Part shown: positions 1 through 9,578 of the stretch, one piece after another
Position numbering within the stretch: the first letter of the stretch is position 1
Layout of the letters: each line of letters begins with the position of its first letter
Origin: Puteibacter caeruleilacunae
GTDB lineage: Bacteria > Bacteroidota > Bacteroidia > Bacteroidales > Prolixibacteraceae
Assembly (NCBI GenBank): GCA_005217565.1
Contig: SJCO01000005.1
Location: 62,001-126,000 of the forward strand
Reading direction: 5' to 3'
DNA: 64,000 bases
Program-made: the position numbers and the translations under genes
Notes under the pieces: model-generated
Database searches by the model: none
What the model was told of the DNA's origin: nothing
Seen by the model: only the letters and a program-made list of their open reading frames with translations

Positions 1-132
1 CAGAAATTCTTAGGTGAGAAGAAGGTGGCAAATGAATTTTACTTTGTAAACTTTGGCCATAGCTCTGAATTGATAAATCAGAATCCTGATGCTGTCGACA
101 AGATGGTGGAGTTTCTGAAAAATGAAATGTAG
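1..132 (+). CDS. C-terminal fragment of a truncated gene, possibly alpha/beta hydrolase
   Basis: Frame 1 is open from the window edge to a TAG stop at 130-132, giving the last 43 residues of a protein whose start lies outside the window. The visible part reads as a beta strand (FYFVNFGHSSEL) followed by a helix ending in KMVEFLKNEM. A strand ending in Gly-His and followed by a closing helix is what the C-terminus of an alpha/beta hydrolase (esterase or dienelactone-hydrolase type) looks like, with the His as the catalytic base. That assignment is inference from a very short fragment. The frame being coding is well supported; the family is not. Confidence 0.45.
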   Translation, partial: QKFLGEKKVANEFYFVNFGHSSELINQNPDAVDKMVEFLKNEM

Positions 133-331
133 TAAAAGTTGCTGTCCTAAAGTGATTTGGTGTTGACGCTAGCCTCTTATTGTCATAGGCTTACTATAAA
201 CTTATGGTGGATGAATTTCTTTTTGTACATTTACATCTGCTCTGAAAGTATTGGTTGTAGATGGATCTGCTGTGGTAAATACCTGGAAAGAGCATAATTA
301 ACCTTTGAACAAACACTTTATCTTTAGACTA

Positions 332-3300
332 ATGAAGAAAATATACGGGCTCATACTGAGGCTTGCTTCGTCATTCTATGAATATATTCACCCAATTCAT
401 TTTGTATGCTTCTTGGGAATCTTACTGTTGTTACCAAACTCTGGTTATGCTGAAGATTATAAATGGACCCAATTATCAGAGCGTGATGGTTTGAGTCAGA
501 AGGATGTGTATTGTATTACTCAGGATCAGAAAGGTTTTATTTACCTGGGATCAGATGGAGGTGTTGATTGTTATGATGGTTATGATTTTAGGAATATCAA
601 TACATCAAATGGTTTATCAAGCAATTTTATTCGTGCACTTTATTGCGATTCTTTTGGGAATTTGTGGATTGGAACTCTTGGTGGAGGTGTCAATATCATT
701 GAACTAAAGACTGGAATAATTCATACCTATACTCATATTGATAACGATAGAACTAGTATTGCTGATAATGTTGTGAACGCTATTGTAGGTGATGATGACG
801 GAAGGATTTGGATTGGTACGAATAAGGGGGTAGATATCGTTGAGCTTAAGGTTGAAGAATACGGGGATCTGAATTTTGAGCATTTTTATTGTGACTCAGA
901 GAATTCTTCATCTTTAAAGAATATCAAAGGAGTTCTGATTGATCGCGATAAGCAAATTTGGTTTGCATCATTTACCGAAGGAGTGTGTCGATATAATCCA
1001 ACAACTAAAACTAGTACTTGGTGGAATGTTCAGAATAATCTGTTGAGTTCAAAGATTAAGGTGTTGTATGAAGATACACATGGTACAATATGGGCAGGAA
1101 CTCGCGATCGTGGATTGTTTTATTTGGATAGGAGAGTTGATCGTTTTATTCAACAGGCGTATGTAGGAGAAAATTTGGAGCCGGATAGAGAAAATGGTAT
1201 ATCAGCAATACTTGAGGATGGAAAAGGGAATTTAATTGTTGGTACAGAGAGGACCGGGATTGATGTTTTTAGTCTGAAGAATAGGAATGAAGGTGTAAGG
1301 GCAACAAAAATCGATCATTGGGAATTTGAAGAGGAGGCTTATTTAAAAAATCAAATTAGGGCATTTTATCTTGATGATGAGAAAAATATTTGGGTAGGAA
1401 CGTTTAGTGCAGGTGTGTATAAATCGAATATTCCAGAGGATATTTTTACAATGCTTTTTATGAATCCTGGTAATTCTGGAGATCTAAAAAAGAACCAGAT
1501 TAATGCTATTGTAGAGGATGAAAAGGGAATGTGCTACTTCGGGACAAATGATGGATTGATGTGGAACAATACCAATACAGATAAATGGTCCTTCTTTGAT
1601 AAGCAATCAGAAACTGCTCGCTTGTTAGCAGGTCGTGTTATTTTGAGTATCTTAGTGGATAGCCAAGGTGTAGCATGGTTAGGATTCGACAACGGTGAAT
1701 TGATCAGGGCAAGGATTGATAATCAAGGTAAATTAATAGCTCTAAATAGATATAATGCAGTAGAACTAACGTCCCCGAAATCAAAGGATGGGGCAATAAA
1801 TTCGATAGCTGTTGATGCAAAGAATCAGCTTTGGCTAGGAACCAAAGGTGCTGGCCTGCTTAAAGCTGAAGGATATCCTCATTCAAAGAATCTTAGATTT
1901 GTTCATTATCCGATAAACTCTACTGTTAATGGGGTGGATGGAGAGGCTGATATTTCATGTGTGCGACCTGATGAAACAGGGAAGCTGTGGATTGGAACTT
2001 ATAATTCTGGCTTCTTTTGTTTTGATCCCAAGGATGCTTCATTGAAGAATCATCGACTTGAAAAGTATGGGCCTAAACAATTGCTTTCTAATACGGTGAA
2101 GGATATTTATGTGGGCAAATATGGTTTTCTTTGGATTGGGACTAATAAGGGATTGAACAAGTTTGATAAGACTGCAGAATCGTTTACTACGATAAACTCA
2201 CAGAATGATGTGAAGTTCGGACTCGTAAAAAGAATTGTTACTGATAGGCGTGGTTTCTTGTGGGTGTTAAATGGTGACTATATATCAAGAATTAATCCTG
2301 TGACGGAGCGTGTGCTTACTTATCATTTGAATGCTGGTGTGACTGATAGTCCGATACCTTCTGGTGGGTGTATGGGGCCTAAAACAGGGATCGTTTATTT
2401 GGCTAAAGAGAATCATGGTTTCATAAAGGCTAAGGCTTATAATGTTAAATCAGAAGAGGTTAATCTGAGAGTTTATTTGACTGACTTCATGCTGAATCAT
2501 AAGATCGTCGCTCCTTTAGATTCAGTAAATGGTAGGGTATTATTACACAAGAATATAAATGAACAAGGTGAGATTGAATTGCTCCATACTGAGAATAGTT
2601 TCTCAATCAATTTTACTGGGATTAAGATAGGAAAGTCACAACAGTCATTTAGGTATAAGTTAGAGGGGTATCAAGATGAGTGGCAGGTAATTGGCGCAAA
2701 GTATCGTCAGGCTACTTATTCTGGTTTATCACATGGTGAGTATATTTTTAAAGTGCAGATAGGTACAGGAGAAGGTGTTTGGATGGATAATGAGGCTTCA
2801 TTAAAGATCAATATTAAACCACCATTTTGGAAGACGAATATTGCATATGCAAGTTACGTTGTTTTTATCCTTGTATTAATGTGGGTTATTATACGGGCAC
2901 TAAAGGCACGATTGAAGCTATATCAGCGTCTGCAAATAGAACGTATTGAGAAGGAGCGTATTGAGGAATTGGATCAGCAGAAGACAAAGTTCTTTATGGA
3001 TGTTTCTCATGAGTTAAGAACACCGCTTACAATGATTCTTGGTTCATTGGAAAGGATGAATGAGATTAGGAATACATCGTCTCCTATTCATGATGTGTAT
3101 CGAAATGCTAAGCGCTTGCATATGATCACAAATCAGTTGCTTGAGCTACGGAAGATTGAACTTAACAAGGTGAGACTCGATAAAAAGGCGTACAATATTG
3201 TGGAATTTACACAAGGTGTGGTTGGCTTTTTTAATCCACTGTACCGGGATAAGGGGATCGCATTAGAGACTAACATAGAGAATGAGGATTTGTTGGTGGA

Positions 3301-4582
3301 TTTTGATCTTCATAAGATCGAATCGGTACTTCATAATTTGATTTCAAATGCTTATAAGTTTACTTCCAAGGGAGGACGTGTAGATGTTGTTGTGAGGAAG
3401 GTGCTATTAGAAGATGTTAAATCGAACAATGGGTATGCTTGCCTAAAAGGTGCCGACCTTATGGGCTGGGCTGCTGAGATTCAAATTAAGGATACTGGTA
3501 GTGGCATTAATTCTTCTGAGATAGAGATGATATTTGATCGTTTCTATCAGGTTAATAATAGTCAGCTTAACCGTGTTGAGGGTTTTGGCGTTGGACTTGA
3601 ATTGGTGTACAAGTGTGTGGAATTGCATGATGGTCAGATATTAGTGAAAAGTGAGCCTGATAAGGGTAGTACATTTACTGTGCGCTTTCCATTAAGTGCG
3701 AAGGAGTTGGGTGAAGAGGAAAAATTACCGGCGTTGTTTTCTCCTGACGGAATGGGGCAGACGGACTTTGTTAGTAATGAAGAGAAATCAACTTCAGAGG
3801 TTGGGATTGAAGATCAGAGCAAGCCTCTGTTGCTAATTGTTGAGGATGATGTGGAACTAAGGAAGCATCTTACTGACATTTTAAAGGATCGATTTAGGGT
3901 AATTGAAGCTGTAAATGGAGAGGAAGCAATGAATATGGTGTTAAAGCAGGAACCGGATCTTGTGATAACTGATGTAATGATGCCTGTGATGGATGGCTTG
4001 GAGTTTACTCGTATCATGAAAAATAATATTGTAACAAGTCATATTCCAGTAATTGTACTGACTGCTTTGTCTTCGGAGAGTGAAAGACTTGAAGGTATAA
4101 GGAATGGTGCAGATTCGTATATTACTAAACCTTTTAATACCCAATATTTATTGTCGCGGGCACAGCAACTGTTAGAGTCACGTACTAAAATCTATGAAAA
4201 GGTGAGGCGTGATGAGTTGTATCAACCTAAAGAACTGACTGCTAATGATGGTGATGAACAGTTTTTAACGAAGGCCATTGAATTAGTTGAGCAGAAGCTA
4301 AGTGATCCGGATTACAGTGCCGTCGATTTTGTTGATGATATGAATATGAGTAAGACTGTTTTGTATAAGAAGTTTGCCTTGCTTTTGGGACAATCTCCTA
4401 AAGAATTTATTCGTACGGTTAGAATTAAAAAGGCAGCATCACTGTTGAAACAGGAGTCAATGCGAATCTCTGAGGTAGCGTTTGAAGTTGGTTTTAATGA
4501 TGCCCAGTACTTTAGTAAAGTTTTTAAACAACAGATGGGGTGTTCTCCTAAAGAGTATGTGAAGGGGGAACGGAATCGTTAG
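332..4582 (+). CDS. Hybrid two-component system sensor/regulator (HTCS)
   Basis: One-protein signalling system that senses an oligosaccharide in the periplasm and switches on a polysaccharide-utilisation locus. Numbered from the ATG at 332: signal/anchor segment about 10-40; two-component-regulator propeller repeats (recurring LWIGT / IWIGT motifs) to about 700; Y_Y_Y domain about 755-830; membrane segment about 840-860; HisKA with phospho-acceptor His893 in VSHELRTPL; HATPase about 990-1120 (N-box NLISNAYKF, GVGLELVY); receiver from about 1165 with phospho-acceptor Asp1214 in ITDVMMPVMDG; AraC-type HTH about 1311-1416. The frame extends upstream to a TTG at 305, but the ATG at 332 begins a normal membrane-targeting sequence and is preferred. 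It is codirectional with the SusC/SusD-GH92 locus that starts 1.9 kb downstream, its probable target because that SusC lacks an STN domain. A TACATTTA box at 226-233 is a weak promoter candidate. Confidence 0.95.
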   Translation: MKKIYGLILRLASSFYEYIHPIHFVCFLGILLLLPNSGYAEDYKWTQLSERDGLSQKDVYCITQDQKGFIYLGSDGGVDCYDGYDFRNINTSNGLSSNFIRALYCDSFGNLWIGTLGGGVNIIELKTGIIHTYTHIDNDRTSIADNVVNAIVGDDDGRIWIGTNKGVDIVELKVEEYGDLNFEHFYCDSENSSSLKNIKGVLIDRDKQIWFASFTEGVCRYNPTTKTSTWWNVQNNLLSSKIKVLYEDTHGTIWAGTRDRGLFYLDRRVDRFIQQAYVGENLEPDRENGISAILEDGKGNLIVGTERTGIDVFSLKNRNEGVRATKIDHWEFEEEAYLKNQIRAFYLDDEKNIWVGTFSAGVYKSNIPEDIFTMLFMNPGNSGDLKKNQINAIVEDEKGMCYFGTNDGLMWNNTNTDKWSFFDKQSETARLLAGRVILSILVDSQGVAWLGFDNGELIRARIDNQGKLIALNRYNAVELTSPKSKDGAINSIAVDAKNQLWLGTKGAGLLKAEGYPHSKNLRFVHYPINSTVNGVDGEADISCVRPDETGKLWIGTYNSGFFCFDPKDASLKNHRLEKYGPKQLLSNTVKDIYVGKYGFLWIGTNKGLNKFDKTAESFTTINSQNDVKFGLVKRIVTDRRGFLWVLNGDYISRINPVTERVLTYHLNAGVTDSPIPSGGCMGPKTGIVYLAKENHGFIKAKAYNVKSEEVNLRVYLTDFMLNHKIVAPLDSVNGRVLLHKNINEQGEIELLHTENSFSINFTGIKIGKSQQSFRYKLEGYQDEWQVIGAKYRQATYSGLSHGEYIFKVQIGTGEGVWMDNEASLKINIKPPFWKTNIAYASYVVFILVLMWVIIRALKARLKLYQRLQIERIEKERIEELDQQKTKFFMDVSHELRTPLTMILGSLERMNEIRNTSSPIHDVYRNAKRLHMITNQLLELRKIELNKVRLDKKAYNIVEFTQGVVGFFNPLYRDKGIALETNIENEDLLVDFDLHKIESVLHNLISNAYKFTSKGGRVDVVVRKVLLEDVKSNNGYACLKGADLMGWAAEIQIKDTGSGINSSEIEMIFDRFYQVNNSQLNRVEGFGVGLELVYKCVELHDGQILVKSEPDKGSTFTVRFPLSAKELGEEEKLPALFSPDGMGQTDFVSNEEKSTSEVGIEDQSKPLLLIVEDDVELRKHLTDILKDRFRVIEAVNGEEAMNMVLKQEPDLVITDVMMPVMDGLEFTRIMKNNIVTSHIPVIVLTALSSESERLEGIRNGADSYITKPFNTQYLLSRAQQLLESRTKIYEKVRRDELYQPKELTANDGDEQFLTKAIELVEQKLSDPDYSAVDFVDDMNMSKTVLYKKFALLLGQSPKEFIRTVRIKKAASLLKQESMRISEVAFEVGFNDAQYFSKVFKQQMGCSPKEYVKGERNR

Positions 4583-4591
4583 TTTACTTTT

Positions 4592-5375
4592 CTTGTCCTA
4601 ACGGACGGGTTTTGTCCTGCCGGACGGGCCTTCATTTTTGGCTTACCCCAAAAACGAAGCAAAAAGGTCAAGGCTGCCTGCAAAAAGTAATGTATTCTCT
4701 TGAAGTTGTTAAGTGCGGCTGGGGGATCTTCGAGCAAAGCTCTCAGCTACCCAGTCTTACTAAAACAACTTCTGCGAAATGCATCACTTTTTTCAGGAGG
4801 CCGATTCGGATGCGATGGCTTCAAGTTTTGAATATTTACCGATCTGCTAAAAGAGGCTGATGGAGCGCTGATGTTAAGGGGGAGAAGTAGGTTGTTTTTA
4901 TCCTTCGTTGCTACAGACATTGGCATCCCTAACGGGCTGCGGTGCGTTGATGTTGTGATGGTGGTTCTGCCCCAGAGGGCAGGAGAGCGTTGATGTTATG
5001 GTCAGAAAATTTGGTTGATGTTATACCCCGTTGTTACAGACATTAACTGACCTACCGGGCAGCATTGATTACCTCTGAGGTGAAAAATTTACCACCACAG
5101 CAACATTAAAACACAACTTGGAACGTGAAACATTGAACCTGAAACTGTGAGGCGTTAGTCGAACAGCAGCCTGCAACTTAGAACGCCTCTGTGTGCTCTA
5201 GCTGTGGATCAGCTTGCTGATGCGCTAGCTATTAATTTAAAGAAAATCTCTGTGTTATCTCTGTGTCCTCTGTGGTTAAAAAAATACACTACAGTAACAT
5301 CAAAGCGCAATCTGGAACGTGAAACCTGAAACGTAAAACTTAAAACTTTGAACCAAGAGATGTTAGTCGAATTGA
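4592..5375 (+). repeat. Dispersed intergenic repeat, copy L
   Basis: Non-coding block starting 10 bp after the regulator's stop codon. 4592-4730 and 4895-5160 match the reverse complement of 55461-55816 (copy R) in the same order and with only scattered substitutions. Shared landmarks are the TTGTCCTGCCGGACGGGCC box, GGCTTACCCCAAAAACGAA, CCTTCGTTGCTACAGACAT, ATTGATTACCTCTGAGG, ACCACCACAGCAACAT and GTGAGGCGTTAG. A middle segment (about 4731-4895) is absent from R, but part of it matches the right-edge copy T. The tail at 5288-5372 repeats the 5091-5160 module (CAACAT..GGAACGTGAAAC..GTTAGTCGA) a second time. An 82-codon frame at 4612-4860 lies in the block but is not held in one frame in the other copies. 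Confidence 0.85.
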
Positions 5376-5417
5376 AATCCTTAAGTTGTTATTTATAAGG
5401 CAGTCGCATTGTTTGTT

Positions 5418-5495
5418 GGGAAGAAATTCCATGTTTTGAGGGAAGAAATTCCATGTTTTTTAGTCTTGTTTTTTTGAACTAGGGAAGAAATTCCA
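5418..5495. promoter_or_regulatory. Three direct repeats GGGAAGAAATTCC (operator-like)
   Basis: The motif GGGAAGAAATTCCATGTTTT occurs at 5418 and 5440, and its core GGGAAGAAATTCCA again at 5482. Start-to-start distances are 22 and 42 bp, close to two and four helical turns, so all three would face the same side of the DNA. Each core contains a dyad GGAA-N4-TTCC. The array ends 109 bp before the ATG of the putative metallopeptidase at 5605 and follows the dispersed repeat. It suggests a multi-site binding locus for an unknown regulator; no protein can be assigned. Confidence 0.5.
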
Positions 5496-5534
5496 ATCCT
5501 TCTTTATAGCTAAATCTCATCTTTGAAGTGATGA

Positions 5535-5562
5535 TACTTTGTGGGTATTATATCACAAAGTA
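5535..5562. promoter_or_regulatory. Perfect 9-bp inverted repeat upstream of the BSP-type gene
   Basis: TACTTTGTG (5535-5543) and CACAAAGTA (5554-5562) are perfect inverted arms separated by 10 bp, ending 42 bp before the ATG at 5605. It could be an operator for a dimeric regulator or a hairpin in the mRNA leader. There is no T-tract, so it is not a typical terminator. Confidence 0.45.
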
Positions 5563-5604
5563 ATAATCTAATAATCGAGAAATCTAAGAATCAAAAAAAT
5601 AATA

Positions 5605-6417
5605 ATGAGACTAAAGTTTATTGTATTAGGTATTGCTTCATTAGGACTGATGTCGATGACGCAAGATCGCGTTGTCGTAAAGAAGTATAAAACTACAGAA
5701 GTGCAAATACCTGCTGCTAGTAGTGAAAAAAGTGGTAACTGGGAGAATTTCCCTTTTCCTAAAATCAATTTCACCAATGAATCATTAGAAGGTAATGGTG
5801 CTTATTATAAGGAGTTAATTCCTGATCCTGAAAAATTTATTCAAGAAGCATGTTTGGAAGTGTGTCAATGTCTCTATGAAGATGTGTCGAAAATCCATCT
5901 TGTTAAAGAGATTGATTATAAGGTATACGATTATAAAGGAGTTTCGGCTAAGTCGGGACACGGCGAGCATGTAAGTATTGCATTTAGCTCAAGTTATCTT
6001 GCTGAGGTTAAAAAGAAGATGAGTGAGCAACAGATAATTGATGAGATTAAGGGTGTATTGGTTCATGAACTTACTCATGCTTATCAGTTGGAACCTAAAG
6101 GTATTGGCTCTTACTCTACAAATAAAACCTTCTGGAGTTTGATTGAAGGTGAAGCTGATGCAGTGCGTATTCGATTAGGATATACACCTTATGAGCAACG
6201 TAAAGTTGGTGGTTCGTGGATGGATGGCTACAAAACGACTGGCTTTTTTATCAATTGGTTAGCGACCAAAGAGGATGATTTTATTAAAAAGATTAATCAT
6301 TCGTGCATTATCCTTGATAAGTGGGGCTGGAATGAAATGACCATGCTGTATTTCAATAAGGGTATTGATGAATTGTGGGAAGAGTATCAGACTTTTCTAA
6401 AGAAAGGACAATCATGA
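5605..6417 (+). CDS. Basic secretory protein (BSP) family putative metallopeptidase
   Basis: Predicted secreted zinc peptidase-like protein of 270 residues. A short hydrophobic N-terminus (about 1-18) gives export. The core shows VLVHELTHAYQ with His154, Glu155 and His158 (HExxH), then IEGEADAVR about 30 residues later supplying a downstream acidic residue, and GSWMDGYKTTGFFINWL, which matches the W-x-x-GY-x-TA-x-F signature of the plant/bacterial basic secretory protein family (PF04450). It stands alone between the dispersed repeat and the first SusC gene and is followed by a strong hairpin at 6428. The ATG is preceded by an A-rich AATCTAA-type stretch also seen before the lipoprotein gene at 45828. 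Family assignment is firm; peptidase activity is inferred from the intact HExxH. Confidence 0.85.
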   Translation: MRLKFIVLGIASLGLMSMTQDRVVVKKYKTTEVQIPAASSEKSGNWENFPFPKINFTNESLEGNGAYYKELIPDPEKFIQEACLEVCQCLYEDVSKIHLVKEIDYKVYDYKGVSAKSGHGEHVSIAFSSSYLAEVKKKMSEQQIIDEIKGVLVHELTHAYQLEPKGIGSYSTNKTFWSLIEGEADAVRIRLGYTPYEQRKVGGSWMDGYKTTGFFINWLATKEDDFIKKINHSCIILDKWGWNEMTMLYFNKGIDELWEEYQTFLKKGQS

Positions 6418-6427
6418 TATAAATAGA

Positions 6428-6457
6428 AAGCGGTGAATATTGCCGTATTCACCGCTT
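6428..6457 (+). promoter_or_regulatory. 11-bp perfect hairpin in the susC leader
   Basis: AAGCGGTGAAT (6428-6438) pairs perfectly with ATTCACCGCTT (6447-6457) across an 8-nt loop. There is no T-run after it. A second small stem AGCC/GGCT follows at 6475-6486, then the susC ATG at 6510. It may end the transcript of the preceding gene or be a leader structure of the SusC mRNA; comparable hairpin pairs precede the other two susC genes. Confidence 0.6.
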
Positions 6458-6509
6458 CTCATAAATAAATCATCAGCCATTAGGCTAACAAACAAAACAC
6501 AACAAATGT

Positions 6510-9500
6510 ATGAAAAAATCTAAACTATTTAGGGAGGGGTATTTCTTTAATGAAATCAAGAAGGGAGTCTTGATACCCAAGACTCTTGCGATTGTTTTGT
6601 TCATGGGATCATTGCAGACTTTTGCTGCAGATAATTCAGATTCGTTTAAAGGAAAGGATGATCTGAATGCTAGCTATGCAGAAGCTTCTGTTAAAGCGAG
6701 TCAAACCGACAAAATAACAGGAAAAGTTACTGATGAATCAGGTGAACCATTGCCTGGAGTTTCAGTAGTCATTAAAGGAACTACCATTGGTATTACAACA
6801 GACTTTGATGGAAAATACACATTGAGTGTACCTGAAGGATCTAATACATTGGTATTCTCTTTTGTAGGTATGCTGCAACAGGAGGTTGTGATCGACGGTC
6901 AGAGTTCATTGGATATCGTTATGAAGCAAGATATGAAAGATCTTGATGAAGTCGTGGTAATTGGATATGGTGTGCAGAAAAAGGAAGAGGTAACCAGTTC
7001 AATTTCCAGCGTTAGTAACGATGATTTTAGTGCAGGATTAGCAACGAACACAATGCAAGTGTTGGAAGGTAAAGTTGCTGGATTGAATATTGTACGTCCT
7101 GCAGGTTCGGATCCTAATGCTAGCCCACAGATTAGAATGCGTGGTATTACTACAGTAAAAGCAGGATCAGGTCCTTTGGTAATTGTGGATGGTATTCCGG
7201 GAGGTAGTTTAAGCTCGGTTACTCCAGAAGATATCGAGAGTATTGATGTGCTAAGAGATGGATCGGCTGCGGCGATTTACGGTACTCGTGGTACCAATGG
7301 TGTTATTATAATTACTACTAAAAAGGGTAGCGAAGGTGTTTCAAAACTTGAATACTCTTCATATATCTCAACAGAGGTGGTTACCAAGAAACCAGGCATC
7401 TTGTCGGCTGATGAATATAGAGCTTTGAAAAAGGACTATCCTAATATTGTTGATGGTGGAACTAATACTGATTGGTTTGATGAGTTGGTGGAAACTCCTT
7501 TTAATCAGGTTCATAATATTTCGCTTAGCGGGGGAAATAAGAATACCAATTATAGAGCATCAATAAATTATAGAGATGTGTCGGGTATTGTTATTAATAC
7601 ATCTAGAAAATATTTAAATGGTAGAATTAATGTTAATCATAGTGCCCTGAATGATAAGTTAAAGACTCAGGTAATCTTGTCGGGGACTACAATTGATGCT
7701 GATTTTACAAATTATGGGGCTTTTGAATTTGCTGCCCGATTAAATCCTACAATGTCAGTTTATAATAGTGATGGTACATTCTGGGAACCTACTGGTTATG
7801 GAGAGTTTAATCCTGTTGCTAAATTAAAGCAAATTGAAAATGGAGCCAAGAATAAGATTCTTACTGCAAGTGTTAAGTCTGATTTAGAAATTCTTGAAGG
7901 ATTAAAATTAGGTGGTTTTCTGGCTATGGACAGAAGAGATAAAAACGGACATTATTATGAGTCGAAATTTGCAAAAGGAAGTATTGCTGATGGTTATAAC
8001 GGCCATGCAAAACGGGATGCTTCATTTACTTATACCAATACGTTCGAAACTACCATCGACTACAATAAGTACTTTGGTAAGCATCGCGTAAGTTTACTTG
8101 GAGGTTACTCTTATCAGGACTTTACCGAAGAGTGGTTTAATGCTGAGAATAAAGACTTTTTATCGGATGCATTTACCTATAACAATTTAGGTGCAGGTAA
8201 CTACATTAAAGATGGTAAAGCTGGAATGGGTAGTGGTAAGAAACGCAACAAGTTAATTGCTTTCTTTGGTCGTGCGATCTATAACTACGACAATAAATAT
8301 TTGCTTACAGCAAGTGTGCGAAGAGAAGGTTCTTCAAAGTTTGGTGCAAACAATAAGTGGGGATGGTTCCCTGCAGTATCGTTGGGCTGGAGATTGAAAG
8401 AAGAGGATTTCCTAAAAAATGCTGATTACATTGATGACTTAAAGTTCAGAGTTGGTTATGGTGTGACTGGTAACCAGGACTTGGACGAATATCAGTCTCT
8501 TACAAGGTTTGGTGCCGGTGCGAACTACATGTTTAATGGAGGATATACTTTCTCATATGGACCATCAGCAAACCCTAATCCTGATTTGAAATGGGAGAAA
8601 AAGAAAGAGTTCAATATCGGAGTTGATTTCTCATTGTTTAACCACAAGTTTGGTGGAACTATTGATTTGTATAACAGAACAACTACAGACTTGCTTTATG
8701 AGTACACTGCACAGGTTCCTCCAATGATTCACTCTAGCATTTTTACCAATGTAGGTGAGATGAATAATAAAGGGATTGAGCTTGCTTTGAATTACAATGT
8801 TTTTGATAAAAAAGATTTCTCGTGGGATGTGGACTTCAATATTTCTTATAACAAGAATGAATTAGTGTCTTTATCGAATGAGTTCTATAAAAAGAGTTTC
8901 CAAAATATGGGAGGTTTACCTTCTCCAGGAAACCTTGGTGATGCCTACCGTTTGCAAGAAGGTGTAGCTGTTGGTTCTTTCTTTGGTAAAAAGTTTAAAG
9001 GATTTACTGAAGATGGAAAATGGATTTTTGAAGGACAAGAAGATGGTGTTGTTTCAGATGAAGATAAGGACTTTATCGGAAATGGTAATCCTACTGTTTT
9101 TGCAGGTTTAACCAATACTGTTCGATACAAGAGATTTGATTTAACTGTCTTTTTACGTGGTGCATTCGATTATGATGTGTTGAATTTGAAACGCATGTAC
9201 TATGCAAATGCAAAATGGCTTCCTAATAATATTCTGAAAGAAGGATTGACAACGAAGTTGAATGATGATCCTCAGTATTCTGATTACTACTTAGAAAAAG
9301 GAGATTTTGTGAAGTTGGATAATGTGACTTTGGGGTATACTTTCAATGTTTCAAAGATTGAATATCTAAGTAAATGTCGATTATATATTTCAGGCCAAAA
9401 TCTTGCTGTGATTACTGATTACAGTGGTATTGATCCTGAAGTTGGTGGACGAAATGCTTCAGGATTAGAACCTGGATGGGACGGACGTGGATTCTATCCT

Positions 9501-9542
9501 CGTACCAGCATTTATACTCTGGGAGTTAATATTGAGTTTTAA
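6510..9542 (+). CDS. susC: SusC-family TonB-dependent outer-membrane transporter, no STN domain
   Basis: Outer-membrane importer of oligosaccharides, 1010 residues. Long signal peptide (about 1-40, ending QTFAA); carboxypeptidase-regulatory-like beta domain about 69-145 (ITGKVTDESGEPLPGVSVV, FDGKYTLSVP, VFSFVGM); DEVVVIGYG motif at about 145-153; plug domain to about 270 (LVIVDGIPG, GSAAAIYGTRG, NGVIIITTKKG); 22-strand barrel ending in aromatic Phe (GVNIEF). It lacks the STN domain that both other SusC proteins here carry, so it should not signal to an ECF sigma factor. This fits control by the hybrid regulator at 332. SusD follows 36 bp downstream. The cargo is probably mannose-rich glycans, inferred from the following GH92 genes. 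Confidence 0.95.
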   Translation: MKKSKLFREGYFFNEIKKGVLIPKTLAIVLFMGSLQTFAADNSDSFKGKDDLNASYAEASVKASQTDKITGKVTDESGEPLPGVSVVIKGTTIGITTDFDGKYTLSVPEGSNTLVFSFVGMLQQEVVIDGQSSLDIVMKQDMKDLDEVVVIGYGVQKKEEVTSSISSVSNDDFSAGLATNTMQVLEGKVAGLNIVRPAGSDPNASPQIRMRGITTVKAGSGPLVIVDGIPGGSLSSVTPEDIESIDVLRDGSAAAIYGTRGTNGVIIITTKKGSEGVSKLEYSSYISTEVVTKKPGILSADEYRALKKDYPNIVDGGTNTDWFDELVETPFNQVHNISLSGGNKNTNYRASINYRDVSGIVINTSRKYLNGRINVNHSALNDKLKTQVILSGTTIDADFTNYGAFEFAARLNPTMSVYNSDGTFWEPTGYGEFNPVAKLKQIENGAKNKILTASVKSDLEILEGLKLGGFLAMDRRDKNGHYYESKFAKGSIADGYNGHAKRDASFTYTNTFETTIDYNKYFGKHRVSLLGGYSYQDFTEEWFNAENKDFLSDAFTYNNLGAGNYIKDGKAGMGSGKKRNKLIAFFGRAIYNYDNKYLLTASVRREGSSKFGANNKWGWFPAVSLGWRLKEEDFLKNADYIDDLKFRVGYGVTGNQDLDEYQSLTRFGAGANYMFNGGYTFSYGPSANPNPDLKWEKKKEFNIGVDFSLFNHKFGGTIDLYNRTTTDLLYEYTAQVPPMIHSSIFTNVGEMNNKGIELALNYNVFDKKDFSWDVDFNISYNKNELVSLSNEFYKKSFQNMGGLPSPGNLGDAYRLQEGVAVGSFFGKKFKGFTEDGKWIFEGQEDGVVSDEDKDFIGNGNPTVFAGLTNTVRYKRFDLTVFLRGAFDYDVLNLKRMYYANAKWLPNNILKEGLTTKLNDDPQYSDYYLEKGDFVKLDNVTLGYTFNVSKIEYLSKCRLYISGQNLAVITDYSGIDPEVGGRNASGLEPGWDGRGFYPRTSIYTLGVNIEF

Positions 9543-9578
9543 TTGTATTTCTGTTAAAGCATTGAAAAATCAAGAGAC

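Noticed and set aside
305-331. TTG start extending the hybrid regulator by nine residues
   Set aside because: The ATG at 332 gives a better membrane-targeting start and needs no rare initiation codon.
4612-4860. 82-codon open frame after the hybrid regulator
   Set aside because: It lies wholly inside the dispersed repeat, has no start context, and its frame is not kept in copies R or T. Treated as repeat DNA.
5248-5279. TCTGTGTTATCTCTGTGTCCTCTGTGG stretch considered as a microsatellite or regulator site (shown here only as its CTCTGTGT core)
   Set aside because: It is a degenerate CTCTGTGT-type simple repeat within copy L, similar to text I remember from other Bacteroidota intergenic regions; nothing ties it to regulation.
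5418-5495. Repeated GGGAAGAAATTCC considered as a CRISPR array
   Set aside because: Repeats are only 13-20 bp, spacers of 2-22 bp are far too short, there are only three units and no cas gene is present.
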